From: CAYWPG01 sp964460035
Lineage (GTDB): Bacteria; Pseudomonadota; Gammaproteobacteria; Nitrococcales; AK92
Assembly (NCBI GenBank): GCA_964460035.1
Contig: CAYWPG010000022.1
Span: 1 to 58,329 of the forward strand
DNA: 58,329 nucleotides
Reading direction: 5' to 3'
The position numbers and the translations under genes are program-made. Below, piece by piece: positions 28,531 to 36,416 of this stretch; the stretch's first letter is position 1, and each line of letters begins with the position of its first letter. The notes beneath the pieces are model-generated. The model was given only the letters and a program-made list of their open reading frames with translations. It ran no database searches and was not told the DNA's origin.

Positions 28531-28944
28531 TCAGTGCGTCGGGACGGTCACGAATCCAAGCTTGGTCAGGCCGGCCTGCTGGGCTGCTGCCATAACCTCG
28601 ATAACATGCTCGTACTCGGCGCGCTTATCGCCGTGTATCAGGATGTCCGGCTGCGGCTCCTGCGTAGCGGCCGCTGCAAAGCGGGCTCCTAGCTCGGCGC
28701 GATCGATAGGGGCGTTGTTCCACTCGAACGTGCCCTGGGCAGTTACGGTGATGGTGACAGTCTCGGGTGTCAGCTCCGCCTGCGCGGTTGAGGCTTGCGG
28801 CAGATCGACGTTGATCGAGTGTGTCACGACCGGCATGGTGATCATGAAGATGATCAGCAGCACCAGCATGATATCCACGAGCGGGATCATGTTGATCTCG
28901 CTCATGACATCCTCGCTGTCCTTGAATCCTTCGCCGAAGGCCAT
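28531..28944 (-). CDS. exbD: Biopolymer transport protein ExbD
   Basis: ExbD/TolR family, 137 residues, with one N-terminal membrane segment (LVDIMLVLLIIFMITMPVV) carrying the essential aspartate of the proton path, then a periplasmic domain. With ExbB it turns the proton gradient into work for TonB. Its start overlaps the exbB stop by one base (TGATG). It is the last gene of tonB-exbB-exbD. Confidence 0.92.
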   Translation of the reverse strand: MAFGEGFKDSEDVMSEINMIPLVDIMLVLLIIFMITMPVVTHSINVDLPQASTAQAELTPETVTITVTAQGTFEWNNAPIDRAELGARFAAAATQEPQPDILIHGDKRAEYEHVIEVMAAAQQAGLTKLGFVTVPTH

Positions 28945-29675
28945 CAGCCCACCTCCTTCAGTTTCCGCGCGGATGCCGGGGTATTGTGCTCAGCGCTCGC
29001 GGCGGGAGAGGCGTCGAGCAGAAAGTGTCCGTAGAGCTGCAGTGCGAAGCGGTTGATCTGGCCGAGAACGCCCTTGTTCGCGCGGTTCAGGGCGTTGTAG
29101 CCCAGTGCCGCCGGAATCGCCACGCCCAGGCCGAACGCGGTCATGACCAGTGCTTCGCCTACTGGCCCCGCAACTTTGTCGATACTGGCTTGTCCGGAGA
29201 CCCCAATGCTGACCAGGGCGTGATAAATGCCCCAAACCGTGCCGAATAGTCCCACGAAAGGTGCTACCGATGCGACGGAGGCCAGGATCGCCAATCCCGA
29301 CTGCAGGCGCGCGGCACACTCGTCGATTGCTCCGCGTAGGCTTGCAGTAAGCCAATCCGCCAACGAGAGCGGGGCCTGAGGGTCAGGCCGCTGTTGCGAA
29401 TAACGGGCCACCGCGCGCTGGCCTTCTTGCGCAAGATACAGGAACGGGCTGGAAGGGTTGCGAGCGAGTATGGACAGCCCTTCGTCGAAGCTTTGGGCCT
29501 GCCAGAACTGGCCGACGGCACGATACGCACGGCGCGACCGCCACAGCCCAAATCCACGCAGCACTAGTACGCACCACGTCGCAATGGACATTATCAGCAG
29601 CACCATTGCGATTGCTTTGATGACCAGGTCGCCTTGCTGCCACAAGGCGGCGATACCGTACGGGTTGGCTTGCAT
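28944..29675 (-). CDS. exbB: Biopolymer transport protein ExbB (MotA/TolQ/ExbB family)
   Basis: A 243-residue inner-membrane protein with three hydrophobic segments: VIKAIAMVLLIMSIATWCVLVLRG near the start, and the pair around ILASVASVAPFVGLFGTVWGIYHAL and GEALVMTAFGLGVAIPAALGYNAL. The latter two are the MotA/TolQ/ExbB signature. Position directly after tonB (14 bases) and before exbD identifies it as ExbB rather than TolQ. Confidence 0.93.
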   Translation of the reverse strand: MQANPYGIAALWQQGDLVIKAIAMVLLIMSIATWCVLVLRGFGLWRSRRAYRAVGQFWQAQSFDEGLSILARNPSSPFLYLAQEGQRAVARYSQQRPDPQAPLSLADWLTASLRGAIDECAARLQSGLAILASVASVAPFVGLFGTVWGIYHALVSIGVSGQASIDKVAGPVGEALVMTAFGLGVAIPAALGYNALNRANKGVLGQINRFALQLYGHFLLDASPAASAEHNTPASARKLKEVG

Positions 29676-29689
29676 CGATCGAACCTCGG

Positions 29690-30775
29690 CTAAGGTTTAA
29701 ACACGAATTGGATAGGCTGCACGTGGCGATAGGCGATGGGCTTGCCACCCAGCCGCGCTGGCTCGTAACGCCAGCGCTTCACGGCGTTCAGTGCCGATGC
29801 GTCTAGCCTCGGATAGCCGCTGGATTTAAGGACGCGGATCTCGCCGACCGTACCGTCTTCCAGGATCAGCACTTCCAGCAATACTTCGCCCTCTTCCCCC
29901 AATCGGCGCGAGTTCCTGGGGTAAGGCGGGGCGGGGTTGTTATGGCGGCGGGCATCCGTGTACGGGAGCGTGAGCGGTGCGCCCTCGCTGCCCTCTACGG
30001 CGTCTTCGGTGGGCACCGAAGAGGTTTGCTGTACGGGCTGCTCGGGCTGTTCGCTTGCGTCCGCCGGCTGCTCCGCAGGCGGCTCGGGCGTCGGCTCGGG
30101 CGTCGGCTCGGGCGTCGGCTCGGGCGTCGGCTCGGGCGTCGGCTCGNNNNNNNNNNNNNNNNNNNNNNNNNNNNNNNNNNNNNNNNNNNNNNNNNNNNNN
30201 NNNNNNNNNNNNNNNNNNNNNNNNNNNNNNNNNNNNNNNNNNNNNNGGCGTCGGCTCAGGCGTCGGCTCAGGCGTCGNNNNNNNNNNNNNNNNNNNNNNN
30301 NNNNNNNNNNNNNNNNNNNNNNNNNNNNNNNNNNNNNNNNNNNNNNNNNNNNNNNNNNNNNNNNNNNNNNNNNNNNNTCGGCTCGGGCGTCGGCTCGGGC
30401 GTCNNNNNNNNNNNNNNNNNNNNNNNNNNNNNNNNNNNNNNNNNNNNNNNNNNNNNNNNNNNNNNNNNNNNNNNNNNNNNNNNNNNNNNNNNNNNNNNNN
30501 NNNGGCTCAGGCGTCGGCTCAGGCGTCGGCTCAGGCGTCGGCTCAGGCGTCGGCTCAGGCGTCGGCTCAGCGCTGGGGGGAGCCGATGGCTGAACGGCTT
30601 CGGCTGGCGGCGCGGATACGATGACGCCTTGTATGGTGGGCGGTTGACTTATTACCGGAGCGGCCGCGTGTCCACGCAGTGCCAGGCCTAGCGCGCCTAG
30701 GTGAATGGCGGTGACCAGCAGGAAGACGCCGAACGGCGTGAGCCTATCGAGATTTGACTTGGACTCAGGCGTCAC
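29690..30775 (-). CDS. tonB: TonB energy transducer with long Glu-Pro-Thr-Pro repeat (three assembly gaps inside)
   Basis: TonB-family protein. The N-terminal membrane anchor is PFGVFLLVTAIHLGALGLALRG, followed by a proline-rich spacer made of EPTP repeats, and a C-terminal TonB domain (YPRNSRRLGEEGEVLLEVLILEDGTVGEIRVLKSSGYPRLDASALNAVKRWRYEPA). It links ExbBD to outer-membrane siderophore or B12 receptors. Three 100-base N runs lie in the repeat, so the given length is not real. The phase of the 12-base repeat on both sides of each gap predicts gap lengths of 0, 9 and 0 modulo 12, all multiples of three, which is consistent with one intact reading frame. The start is GTG at 30775. Confidence 0.9.
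   Translation of the reverse strand: MTPESKSNLDRLTPFGVFLLVTAIHLGALGLALRGHAAAPVISQPPTIQGVIVSAPPAEAVQPSAPPSAEPTPEPTPEPTPEPTPEPTPEXXXXXXXXXXXXXXXXXXXXXXXXXXXXXXXXXXDARADARAXXXXXXXXXXXXXXXXXXXXXXXXXXXXXXXXXXRRLSRRLSRRXXXXXXXXXXXXXXXXXXXXXXXXXXXXXXXXXXEPTPEPTPEPTPEPTPEPTPEPPAEQPADASEQPEQPVQQTSSVPTEDAVEGSEGAPLTLPYTDARRHNNPAPPYPRNSRRLGEEGEVLLEVLILEDGTVGEIRVLKSSGYPRLDASALNAVKRWRYEPARLGGKPIAYRHVQPIQFVFKP
30147..30246. other. Assembly gap (100 N) in tonB repeat
   Basis: Exactly 100 N, a placeholder rather than a measured length. Repeat phase on both sides predicts a true length divisible by 12. Confidence 0.97.
30278..30377. other. Assembly gap (100 N) in tonB repeat
   Basis: Exactly 100 N. The left flank ends at repeat position 1 and the right flank begins at position 11, so the true length should be 9 modulo 12 if the repeat is perfect. 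Confidence 0.97.
30404..30503. other. Assembly gap (100 N) in tonB repeat
   Basis: Exactly 100 N. The flanking repeat phase predicts a true length divisible by 12. Confidence 0.97.
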
Positions 30776-31232
30776 TGACCGATAGCTCCGGTAAGGCTAA
30801 CCTGGCTGTTAGCCGCGCAAGGGTCAAGCACGGTAATAGGGTTTCATCAGTTTGGTGTTCGAGCGCCCCGCAGGTGCGCACCGTCGAAGAAGAAGCATGG
30901 CCGCAAATTATAATCATTCTCAATTGGGCTCACAATACAGCCTCTTCAAGACCGTTCCGCTTCGCAGTGCCGGCTTCGTTGTCCAGGCCCGGAAAGCAAG
31001 AGAGCTGCACAGTATTTAGCTACCAACGATGCCAGGCTGACTGGCGTGCCATCGGAGGCGTCTGCCGCGGCCGGGCAGGACATGTTCGTTACCGTTGGCT
31101 GCGGGCTTGTGCAGGAACTCGGTTGGTAACCATATTTCCAAATAGTAGTAGCCCGCCGTACCCTGATCCTTGCAGGCACTTGTTCGAGTTCACCTGGCGG
31201 GGCGATGCCTTGTCGAGTGTTGAGGAAGTCTG
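30776..31232. other. Divergent region between tonB and the DUF3108 gene
   Basis: A 457-base region that carries the Fur-type tonB promoter on its left side. On the right side, upstream of the DUF3108 gene, no clear promoter was recognised; the AT-rich patch CCATATTTCCAAATAG near 31131-31146 is the best place for one. Confidence 0.4.
30903..30935 (-). promoter_or_regulatory. tonB promoter with overlapping Fur box
   Basis: On the minus strand TTGTGA (30935-30930), a 17-base spacer and TATAAT (30912-30907) form a near-consensus sigma-70 promoter. Overlapping the -10 and spacer, GAGAATGATTATAATTTGC (30921-30903) matches the Fur consensus GATAATGATAATCATTATC at about 14 of 19 positions. It lies about 130 bases upstream of tonB in otherwise GC-rich DNA. 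Iron repression of tonB-exbB-exbD is the natural reading. Confidence 0.75.
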
Positions 31233-32054
31233 ATGCTCTGTTGGCGACGTAGTGAGCGCCGGTCGAGGCTTGTCGGTTACTGGGTGATTGCGCTGGTGCT
31301 GCTGACCCCGATCTCGGTCCTGGCGCAAGAGCCGCCGCGCTCTTTTGCCGCTAGCTACACCGCGAAGTCCCGCGGCTTGACCCTGGGGAGTGTGGAGTTG
31401 CGCCTGGAGCGCAGTGGTACGGCTTACGAGTACTGGTCCGGCATGCAGGCGAGCGGGCCGCTTGCGCTGCTGTACCGCGAGCGCATTCGCGAATACAGTC
31501 GTGGCGAGATCAGCGCGTCCGGCGTGCAACCTTTGAGTTACGACTATCAGCGTCAGGGCGGTTCCACGGCGCGCGACGACGGTATTCGCTTCGGCGCGGC
31601 CGACGGGCGCGCCGTCGTGCGGTATAAGGGCGAGACCCGCACCGATGGTTATCCCACCTTTACGCAGGATCCTCTTTCTCTGCATCTGGCGCTAATGCAG
31701 GATGTCGCGCGCGGGCAAACCAAAATGCGTTACCTGGTCGCGCAGCCGCGGCTGCTGCGCGCGGTAGAGGTGGCGGTGGTTGGGCGCGATAAGATCCGCG
31801 TTGCCGGCGGAACGTATGAGGCGGTACGGGTGGAGGTGGTTGCCGAGCAGCGTGTCAGGACGCTCGAGGGTTTCGAGCTTGCGACCGCTGAGCTGGCCGC
31901 ACCCAAGAAAGGCGCCCGCACAACGTTCTGGCTGGCGCCAGAGCTGGATTACCTGCCGGTGCTCATACGCTATGCGGATCCAGACGATGGCGCTGGCGAA
32001 TTGCATCTCCAGTCGTTGGAGCCGTTGCACGCGGCGGAGCCGGCCGGCACATGA
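31233..32054 (+). CDS. DUF3108 family exported protein
   Basis: A 273-residue protein with an N-terminal signal peptide (basic MLCWRRSERRSRL, hydrophobic VGYWVIALVLLTPISV, cleavage probably after LAQ or nearby). The mature part matches DUF3108: SFAASYTAKSRGLTLGSVELRLERSG near the start, PLSYDYQRQGG, and TTFWLAPELDYLPVLIRYAD near the end. The fold is predicted to be beta-rich and periplasmic or outer-membrane related, and its function is not known. AGTGTTGAGGAAG precedes the ATG. It is a single gene, convergent with the MBL gene. Confidence 0.82.
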   Translation: MLCWRRSERRSRLVGYWVIALVLLTPISVLAQEPPRSFAASYTAKSRGLTLGSVELRLERSGTAYEYWSGMQASGPLALLYRERIREYSRGEISASGVQPLSYDYQRQGGSTARDDGIRFGAADGRAVVRYKGETRTDGYPTFTQDPLSLHLALMQDVARGQTKMRYLVAQPRLLRAVEVAVVGRDKIRVAGGTYEAVRVEVVAEQRVRTLEGFELATAELAAPKKGARTTFWLAPELDYLPVLIRYADPDDGAGELHLQSLEPLHAAEPAGT

Positions 32055-32072
32055 TCATTGATTGCCGGCCGG
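32040..32072. terminator. Inverted repeat at the DUF3108/MBL convergent junction
   Basis: CCGGCCGGCA (32040-32049) and TGCCGGCCGG (32063-32072) are perfect ten-base arms around a 13-base loop that itself holds TGATCA. The left arm covers the end of the DUF3108 gene. There is no T tract, so it may be a weak bidirectional terminator or only a 3' stabilising hairpin. Confidence 0.45.
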
Positions 32073-32093
32073 TATGGCGCTGCAGCATGTAGC

Positions 32094-33353
32094 CTACGCA
32101 GGCTTTTTCGGCCCTGCGCCAGCTTGCTCCGCGAGCCGCCGCGCTTCGGCACGGTAAATCTGCTGAGACACGAATGAGCTGTTGCTGCCGGCAAGCTGCT
32201 CCAGCGCTTGGGCTTTCAGTGCCCGTGCGCGGCGCACCGGCTCTTCATCGTCGGGGCAAAGCGCGAGCAAGTCCAGCACATGCAGCGCGAGCTGCGTCTT
32301 GCCCTCTGCCATTTTGGCCTCGGCGGCGGCCAGCACTGCTTCCGGATCGGCTATGGCTTCTCGGATGGCGCGAGCGGCATCGGCCGGGTGAGCCGGGTGC
32401 AGGTTGGTCGGGTTGCGATCCCACCAGCCGTTTTCCGATCGCCAGATGTCGCGCACGATGTAGTCGGGCATGCCGTAGCTGGGCTTCATCAGCGGATGCT
32501 TGAAGATCCGGTCGGGGTACTCGATGTCGTGGAGGATTTCGATTTCCGTCATGCCGCGATTCATGCGCGCGACCGTCTCCCGCCGCAGGTACCGCAGTGC
32601 CTCCACGCTCAGCGCGAGTGCTGCGCGCGACTCCTCGACGCCGTGTACCGGGCTGCCGAACTCGGGGATAAGTATCTCGGGTTCCAGCGCAATGAGACGT
32701 TCCAGCGAGTCGGCCCAGCGCACCGGGTCACGCAGCGTGCGCAGTGGCGTGCCTATGTTGGGGATGGACTTGATGAAGGCAGGGCCGGCGTACAGGACGC
32801 GACAGTCGGGGAGCCAAACGGCCAGCGCGTCGTCCGTCTCCGATGGCGCGGCCAAGAGGATGACTTTGCGATTTCCGCCGTCTATCTCGTAGCGGTCGGC
32901 AAACAGCTGTGTGGGATGAGTGAACCATTTCTCCGGCGGCTGCTCGGGCCAGTTCACGTTGAACTGGATGTGGTTCAGGTGCGATTGCAGCCCCCAAGTT
33001 TCCTGATAGCGGCGATAGCGCACAGGGAGTCGCTCCTGAGCGATCAGCTCGGGGGCCGGATGGCCGCGCGACTCGGCGTCTTCCAGCCATAGATAGGCGC
33101 CATAATTATAGCCCGCGTGCCCATGGCTATAGACGATCGCAAGCAGAGGCTTCGGCGAGAGGGCGCGCACCTCTGCGATCATGCGGCGAGTCACCTTGCC
33201 GCCCGGTCCGCTGTCGGTCAGGATCAGTCCTTTATCGGTTTCTACTAGCAGGCTGTTGCCTTGGCCCGCGATCAGGTGAACGCCTGGAGCGATGGGTGTC
33301 GGCGCGTGTTCGTCGGTCAAAGGGGCGTTCGTGGTCGAGTCAGCTTGCGACAT
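32094..33353 (-). CDS. Alkylsulfatase-like metallo-beta-lactamase-fold protein, divergent metal site
   Basis: A 419-residue protein. The N-terminal half has the MBL fold (GVHLIAGQGNSLLVETDKGLILTDSGPGG), and the C-terminal half matches the alkyl-sulfatase dimerisation domain (MNRGMTEIEILHDIEYP, then WRSENGWWDRNPTNL). The C-terminal SCP2-like domain of SdsA1 is absent. The metal motif that should read HxHxDH is HGHAGY, and the later glutamate (AEN in SdsA1) and histidine (SHHWP) positions appear as AGP and PEFG; the SETDD glutamate is kept. So the usual two-zinc site seems incomplete. No signal peptide. The ATG at 33353 has GGAGGAG upstream. It is the last gene of the TRAP operon, 91 bases after the CoA synthetase. 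Confidence 0.75.
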   Translation of the reverse strand: MSQADSTTNAPLTDEHAPTPIAPGVHLIAGQGNSLLVETDKGLILTDSGPGGKVTRRMIAEVRALSPKPLLAIVYSHGHAGYNYGAYLWLEDAESRGHPAPELIAQERLPVRYRRYQETWGLQSHLNHIQFNVNWPEQPPEKWFTHPTQLFADRYEIDGGNRKVILLAAPSETDDALAVWLPDCRVLYAGPAFIKSIPNIGTPLRTLRDPVRWADSLERLIALEPEILIPEFGSPVHGVEESRAALALSVEALRYLRRETVARMNRGMTEIEILHDIEYPDRIFKHPLMKPSYGMPDYIVRDIWRSENGWWDRNPTNLHPAHPADAARAIREAIADPEAVLAAAEAKMAEGKTQLALHVLDLLALCPDDEEPVRRARALKAQALEQLAGSNSSFVSQQIYRAEARRLAEQAGAGPKKPA

Positions 33354-33444
33354 GTTTTTCTCCTCCAACGGCCATTGCGTGCGCAGACGCTAAGGGACGA
33401 GGTGCGGGACAGTCGTACCCGCCGTGCGGGCACGGCTGTCAGTC

Positions 33445-35365
33445 TCACTCGGCTTCCCCGATGATCAGCGCATCCAGCGCGACTACTCCCTGGCCGCGAC
33501 TGCGTACCAGTACGGGGTTGATGTCCACGGTTTTCAGGCGGCCCTGCGTCGACATCGCAAAGCGGGATACATCGACCAGTAGCTGTGCGAGCGCGTCGAC
33601 ATCCGCCGGCGGTTGGCCCCGCACGCCTTCGAGCACCGCTTTCCCGCGCAACTCGCCGATCATGTCATAGGCGGTTGCCAGGTCCAACGGCGCCGTACGG
33701 AAGCTGACATCGCGCAGCACTTCAACGAACACGCCACCAAGGCCCAGCATCACTACCGGACCAAAGGCTGGGTCGTTCTGTATTCCCACGATGCACTCGA
33801 CGCCGCCACGCTCCATGGCCGCCACCAGCACCCCATCGATCCTCGCCTCGGGCATCGCGGTTTTCGCGGCAGCGACCATCTCGTCGAATGCCGCTGCAAC
33901 TTGCTCCTCGCCGCTGAGGTTGAGGCGCACGCCGCCTATGTCCGACTTGTGCAGGATGTCGGGGGAGGCGATCTTGAGCACTACCGGCCCGCCAATCTCG
34001 GCGGTTGCGGCAACGGCTTCGGCCGCCGTCGTCGCGAGTCGGCAGCGCGGTGTGGGGACGCCGGCTTGCCGCAGCAGGGCCAGGGACTCGAACTCGGAAT
34101 ATGCTCGCGGTTCCACGGCAACGGGCTTCATAGCCGGTTGCTCGGTCACCGCCGGCGCTTGCCTGCGCTCGGCCAGATGGGCCAGCGCGGCGAGTGCGCG
34201 CACCGCGCGGTTGGGGTCTTCGAAGGCCAGCAGGCCTGCTTCNNNNNNNNNNNNNNNNNNNNNNNNNNNNNNNNNNNNNNNNNNNNNNNNNNNNNNNNNN
34301 NNNNNNNNNNNNNNNNNNNNNNNNNNNNNNNNNNNNNNNNNNCAGGCCTGCTTCGCTGGCCACGTCCGCCATCAGCACCCCGGCGCCGCCGGAGACGGTG
34401 AGAAGGCCGGTCTTGCGTCCGCGCGGCAGCCCCGCGACCGCGACGGCATAGCCCACATCGAAGAACTCTTCGATGGAATGGGCACGGTAGACGCCGTACT
34501 TGCGGAACACCCCATCGAACACCGCATCCTCGCCGGCAAGCGCAGCCGTGTGCGAGGCCGCAGCCTGAGCGCCGATAGAGGTGCGCCCAACTTTGGTAAT
34601 GACCACCGGCTTGCCCGCGGCGCGCGCTGCCGCAAGGGCCGCTTCCAGTTTGCGGCCGTCGCGACAGCCTTCCATGTAGCCGAGGATCACATCGGTGCTG
34701 GGGTCCTTCGCCAGCCAGGCCACGCAATCGGCAAAGTCCACGTCGCCCTCGTTGCCCGTTGTGATCCAGTAGCTTAGCCCCAGCCCGCGTTCGCGAGCCA
34801 AAGTGAAGGCGAAAGCGCCGTATGCCCCGCTTTGGCTCACCAGCCCTATGCGCCCGGGTTGCGTAATGCCCACGCCCACTACTGGGGAGAAGGTAGCGAA
34901 TACCTTCTCCGCCAGGTTCATGAACCCCAGGCAGTTTGGTCCGAGCAGCCGGACGCCGGCGCGTCGGCACTTCTCGACCAGTTTTACCTGTGCGGCAGCG
35001 CCGGCCTCGCCTGTTTCCGCAAAGCCGGAGGAGAACAGCACTATGCCACGGACCGACGCAGCGATCGCTTCGTCTATGGCCGGCTCCACCAGCGCTGCCG
35101 GTACGGCCACGATGGCAAGATCGACCTGCCCGGCGACTTCGGCGATGCTCGCATAGGCAGGCAGCCCCTGGATCTCGTCCGCTTTGGGGTTGATCGGAAA
35201 GATCTTCCCCTGATAGCCGTGCTTGAGCAGGAACGCGATCGGCAGCCCACCGATCTTCGACGGCGTGGCGGAGGCGCCGATGACGGCGATCGATCGCGGC
35301 CGTAGCAGCCGGTCTAGCGAATCGTCCTGAGCCGCCGGAATGCGATTTGGTTCAACAACACTCAT
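33445..35365 (-). CDS. NDP-forming acyl-CoA synthetase (alpha-beta fusion), interrupted by an assembly gap
   Basis: An ADP-forming acyl-CoA synthetase. The CoA-binding Rossmann domain opens with LLRPRSIAVIGASATPSKIGGLPIAFLLKHGYQGKI-like sequence, then LGPNCLGFMNL and the phospho-histidine motif AAASHTAALAG. After the gap comes the ATP-grasp part (EFESLALLRQAGVPTPRC, then VVLKIASPDILHKSDIGGVRLNL). The 100 N at 34243-34342 shift the frame in the given sequence; that is an artefact. Both flanks carry the same 12 bases coding for EAGL in the same frame. Family members have well over 100 residues of CoA-ligase domain here, so the true gap is probably several hundred bases. Its start overlaps the TAXI-protein stop by one base (TAATG). 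Confidence 0.85.
34243..34342. other. Assembly gap (100 N) in the acyl-CoA synthetase
   Basis: A 100-N placeholder. The 12 bases CAGGCCTGCTTC occur immediately left (34231-34242) and right (34343-34354) of it. The direct repeat probably confused the assembler. Confidence 0.97.
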
Positions 35366-36405
35366 TACTCGCGCGCCTCCGGTGGAATCAGGTGATCGGG
35401 AACTTCAACGCCGGCTTCGCGGTAGTAGCGCAACGCACCGATATGCAGGGGCGCGTTCACCTCGCGCAGCGCCGTTTCCAGCGTAATGGCCTTCATGAAC
35501 TCGGCCGCTTCGTGGAAGACGTTGATGTTCTCGAAGATCGCCTTGGTTATGTTGTAGATGACTTCCTCGGACACCCCCACGTGCGTGCCTATGCCTACCC
35601 AGGAGCCCACGGCCTTGACCGGCTCGGTGTTGACCTGGTTGCGGCCGTAGATGCCCGGAGGAATCTCTTCGATGGTGCGGCCGGGGACGGAGAGTACGGA
35701 TTTCATCGCTTCCGTCTCGAACGACTCGTCCGGCAGGCCAATCAGGCGAATGCGGCCGAGCAAAGCGTACTGCGAGATACTGGCCGACGGCAGCTCGGTG
35801 GGCAGGATGGCGAGATCGACCTGCCTGTCCTGGAACGCTTGGTTGCCGGACGCCCAGTCCATGCGGGCTTGCTCGAAATCCCGGCCCGGCTTGTAGCCAG
35901 TAGCGCCTTCGACGATGGCGAGCGCGACCAGGGTTGCAGCGCCGCCGGGCGGCCCCAGGAAGACGCGCTTGCCGCGGATGTCGTACAGCGACTTGATGCC
36001 GGTGTCTTCGTAGGTGATGACGTGGTAAGGGCCGAGCGGGAAGTTGAGTACCGCCCGTACCTTCTCGAACAGCTCCGGCGCATTGCTCATGTTGGCGAAC
36101 ATAGCCGTGCCGGTCTTCATGTAGTGGTTGATGGCCGGCGCCGATATGTAGAGATCGACCTGGCCGCGGGCGGCATCTAGCGTGGAGCGCGTTGAGGTCT
36201 GGCCTACGGTCATGTTCACCCGGTAGGGCAGATTGCGCTGGATGACCGACTGCATAGTGGTCGAGAAAGTGAACGCCGAACTGCCCGGCGAGCCGGTATG
36301 CGCGCGCAGCTGGACCTGGGACTGTGCGAAAGCGTTCTGCGAAGCCAGCAGTACGGCGGCCGAAATGCCGGCAGCCATCAGTGTGCGAATTTGTTTCTTC
36401 AGCAT
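35365..36405 (-). CDS. TAXI-family TRAP transporter solute-binding protein
   Basis: A 346-residue periplasmic binding protein. The signal peptide is MLKKQIRTLMAAGISAAVLL followed by ASQNAFA, with cleavage near residue 27. The mature part has the TAXI features: LRAHTGSPGSSAFTFSTTMQ, then NMTVGQTSTRSTLDAARGQVDL, KRVFLGPPGGAATLVALAIVEG and WVGIGTHVGVSEEVIYNITKAI. It captures a small organic acid or similar ligand for the adjacent permease. The ATG at 36405 follows AAAGGAGAG and is 11 bases after the permease gene. Confidence 0.92.
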   Translation of the reverse strand: MLKKQIRTLMAAGISAAVLLASQNAFAQSQVQLRAHTGSPGSSAFTFSTTMQSVIQRNLPYRVNMTVGQTSTRSTLDAARGQVDLYISAPAINHYMKTGTAMFANMSNAPELFEKVRAVLNFPLGPYHVITYEDTGIKSLYDIRGKRVFLGPPGGAATLVALAIVEGATGYKPGRDFEQARMDWASGNQAFQDRQVDLAILPTELPSASISQYALLGRIRLIGLPDESFETEAMKSVLSVPGRTIEEIPPGIYGRNQVNTEPVKAVGSWVGIGTHVGVSEEVIYNITKAIFENINVFHEAAEFMKAITLETALREVNAPLHIGALRYYREAGVEVPDHLIPPEARE

Positions 36406-36416
36406 GGTTCTCTCCT

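Larger units (their letters stand above)
30081..30569 (-). repeat. 12-base tandem repeat encoding Glu-Pro-Thr-Pro in tonB
   Basis: On the plus strand the unit is GGCTCGGGCGTC or GGCTCAGGCGTC, a synonymous CCC/CCT proline difference in the coding strand. The visible blocks alternate: G variant at 30081-30146, A variant at 30247-30277, G variant at 30378-30403, A variant at 30504-30569, separated by N runs. About 15 full units are visible and the real number is larger or uncertain. Confidence 0.95.

Noticed and set aside
30081..30569. CRISPR-like array because of regular short repeats between N runs.
   Set aside because: The repeat is a perfect 12-base tandem without spacers and encodes EPTP within tonB.
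32208..33092. Long plus-strand open frame opposite the MBL gene, and similar long frames opposite most genes (for example 14377-15078 minus, 2304-3119 minus, 20824-22482 minus).
   Set aside because: They are antisense shadows in high-GC DNA; no conserved protein sequence, and the other strand has a clear gene.
33445..35365. Frameshifted pseudogene in the NDP-forming acyl-CoA synthetase.
   Set aside because: The shift comes from the 100-N placeholder; both flanks are open and in consistent frames.
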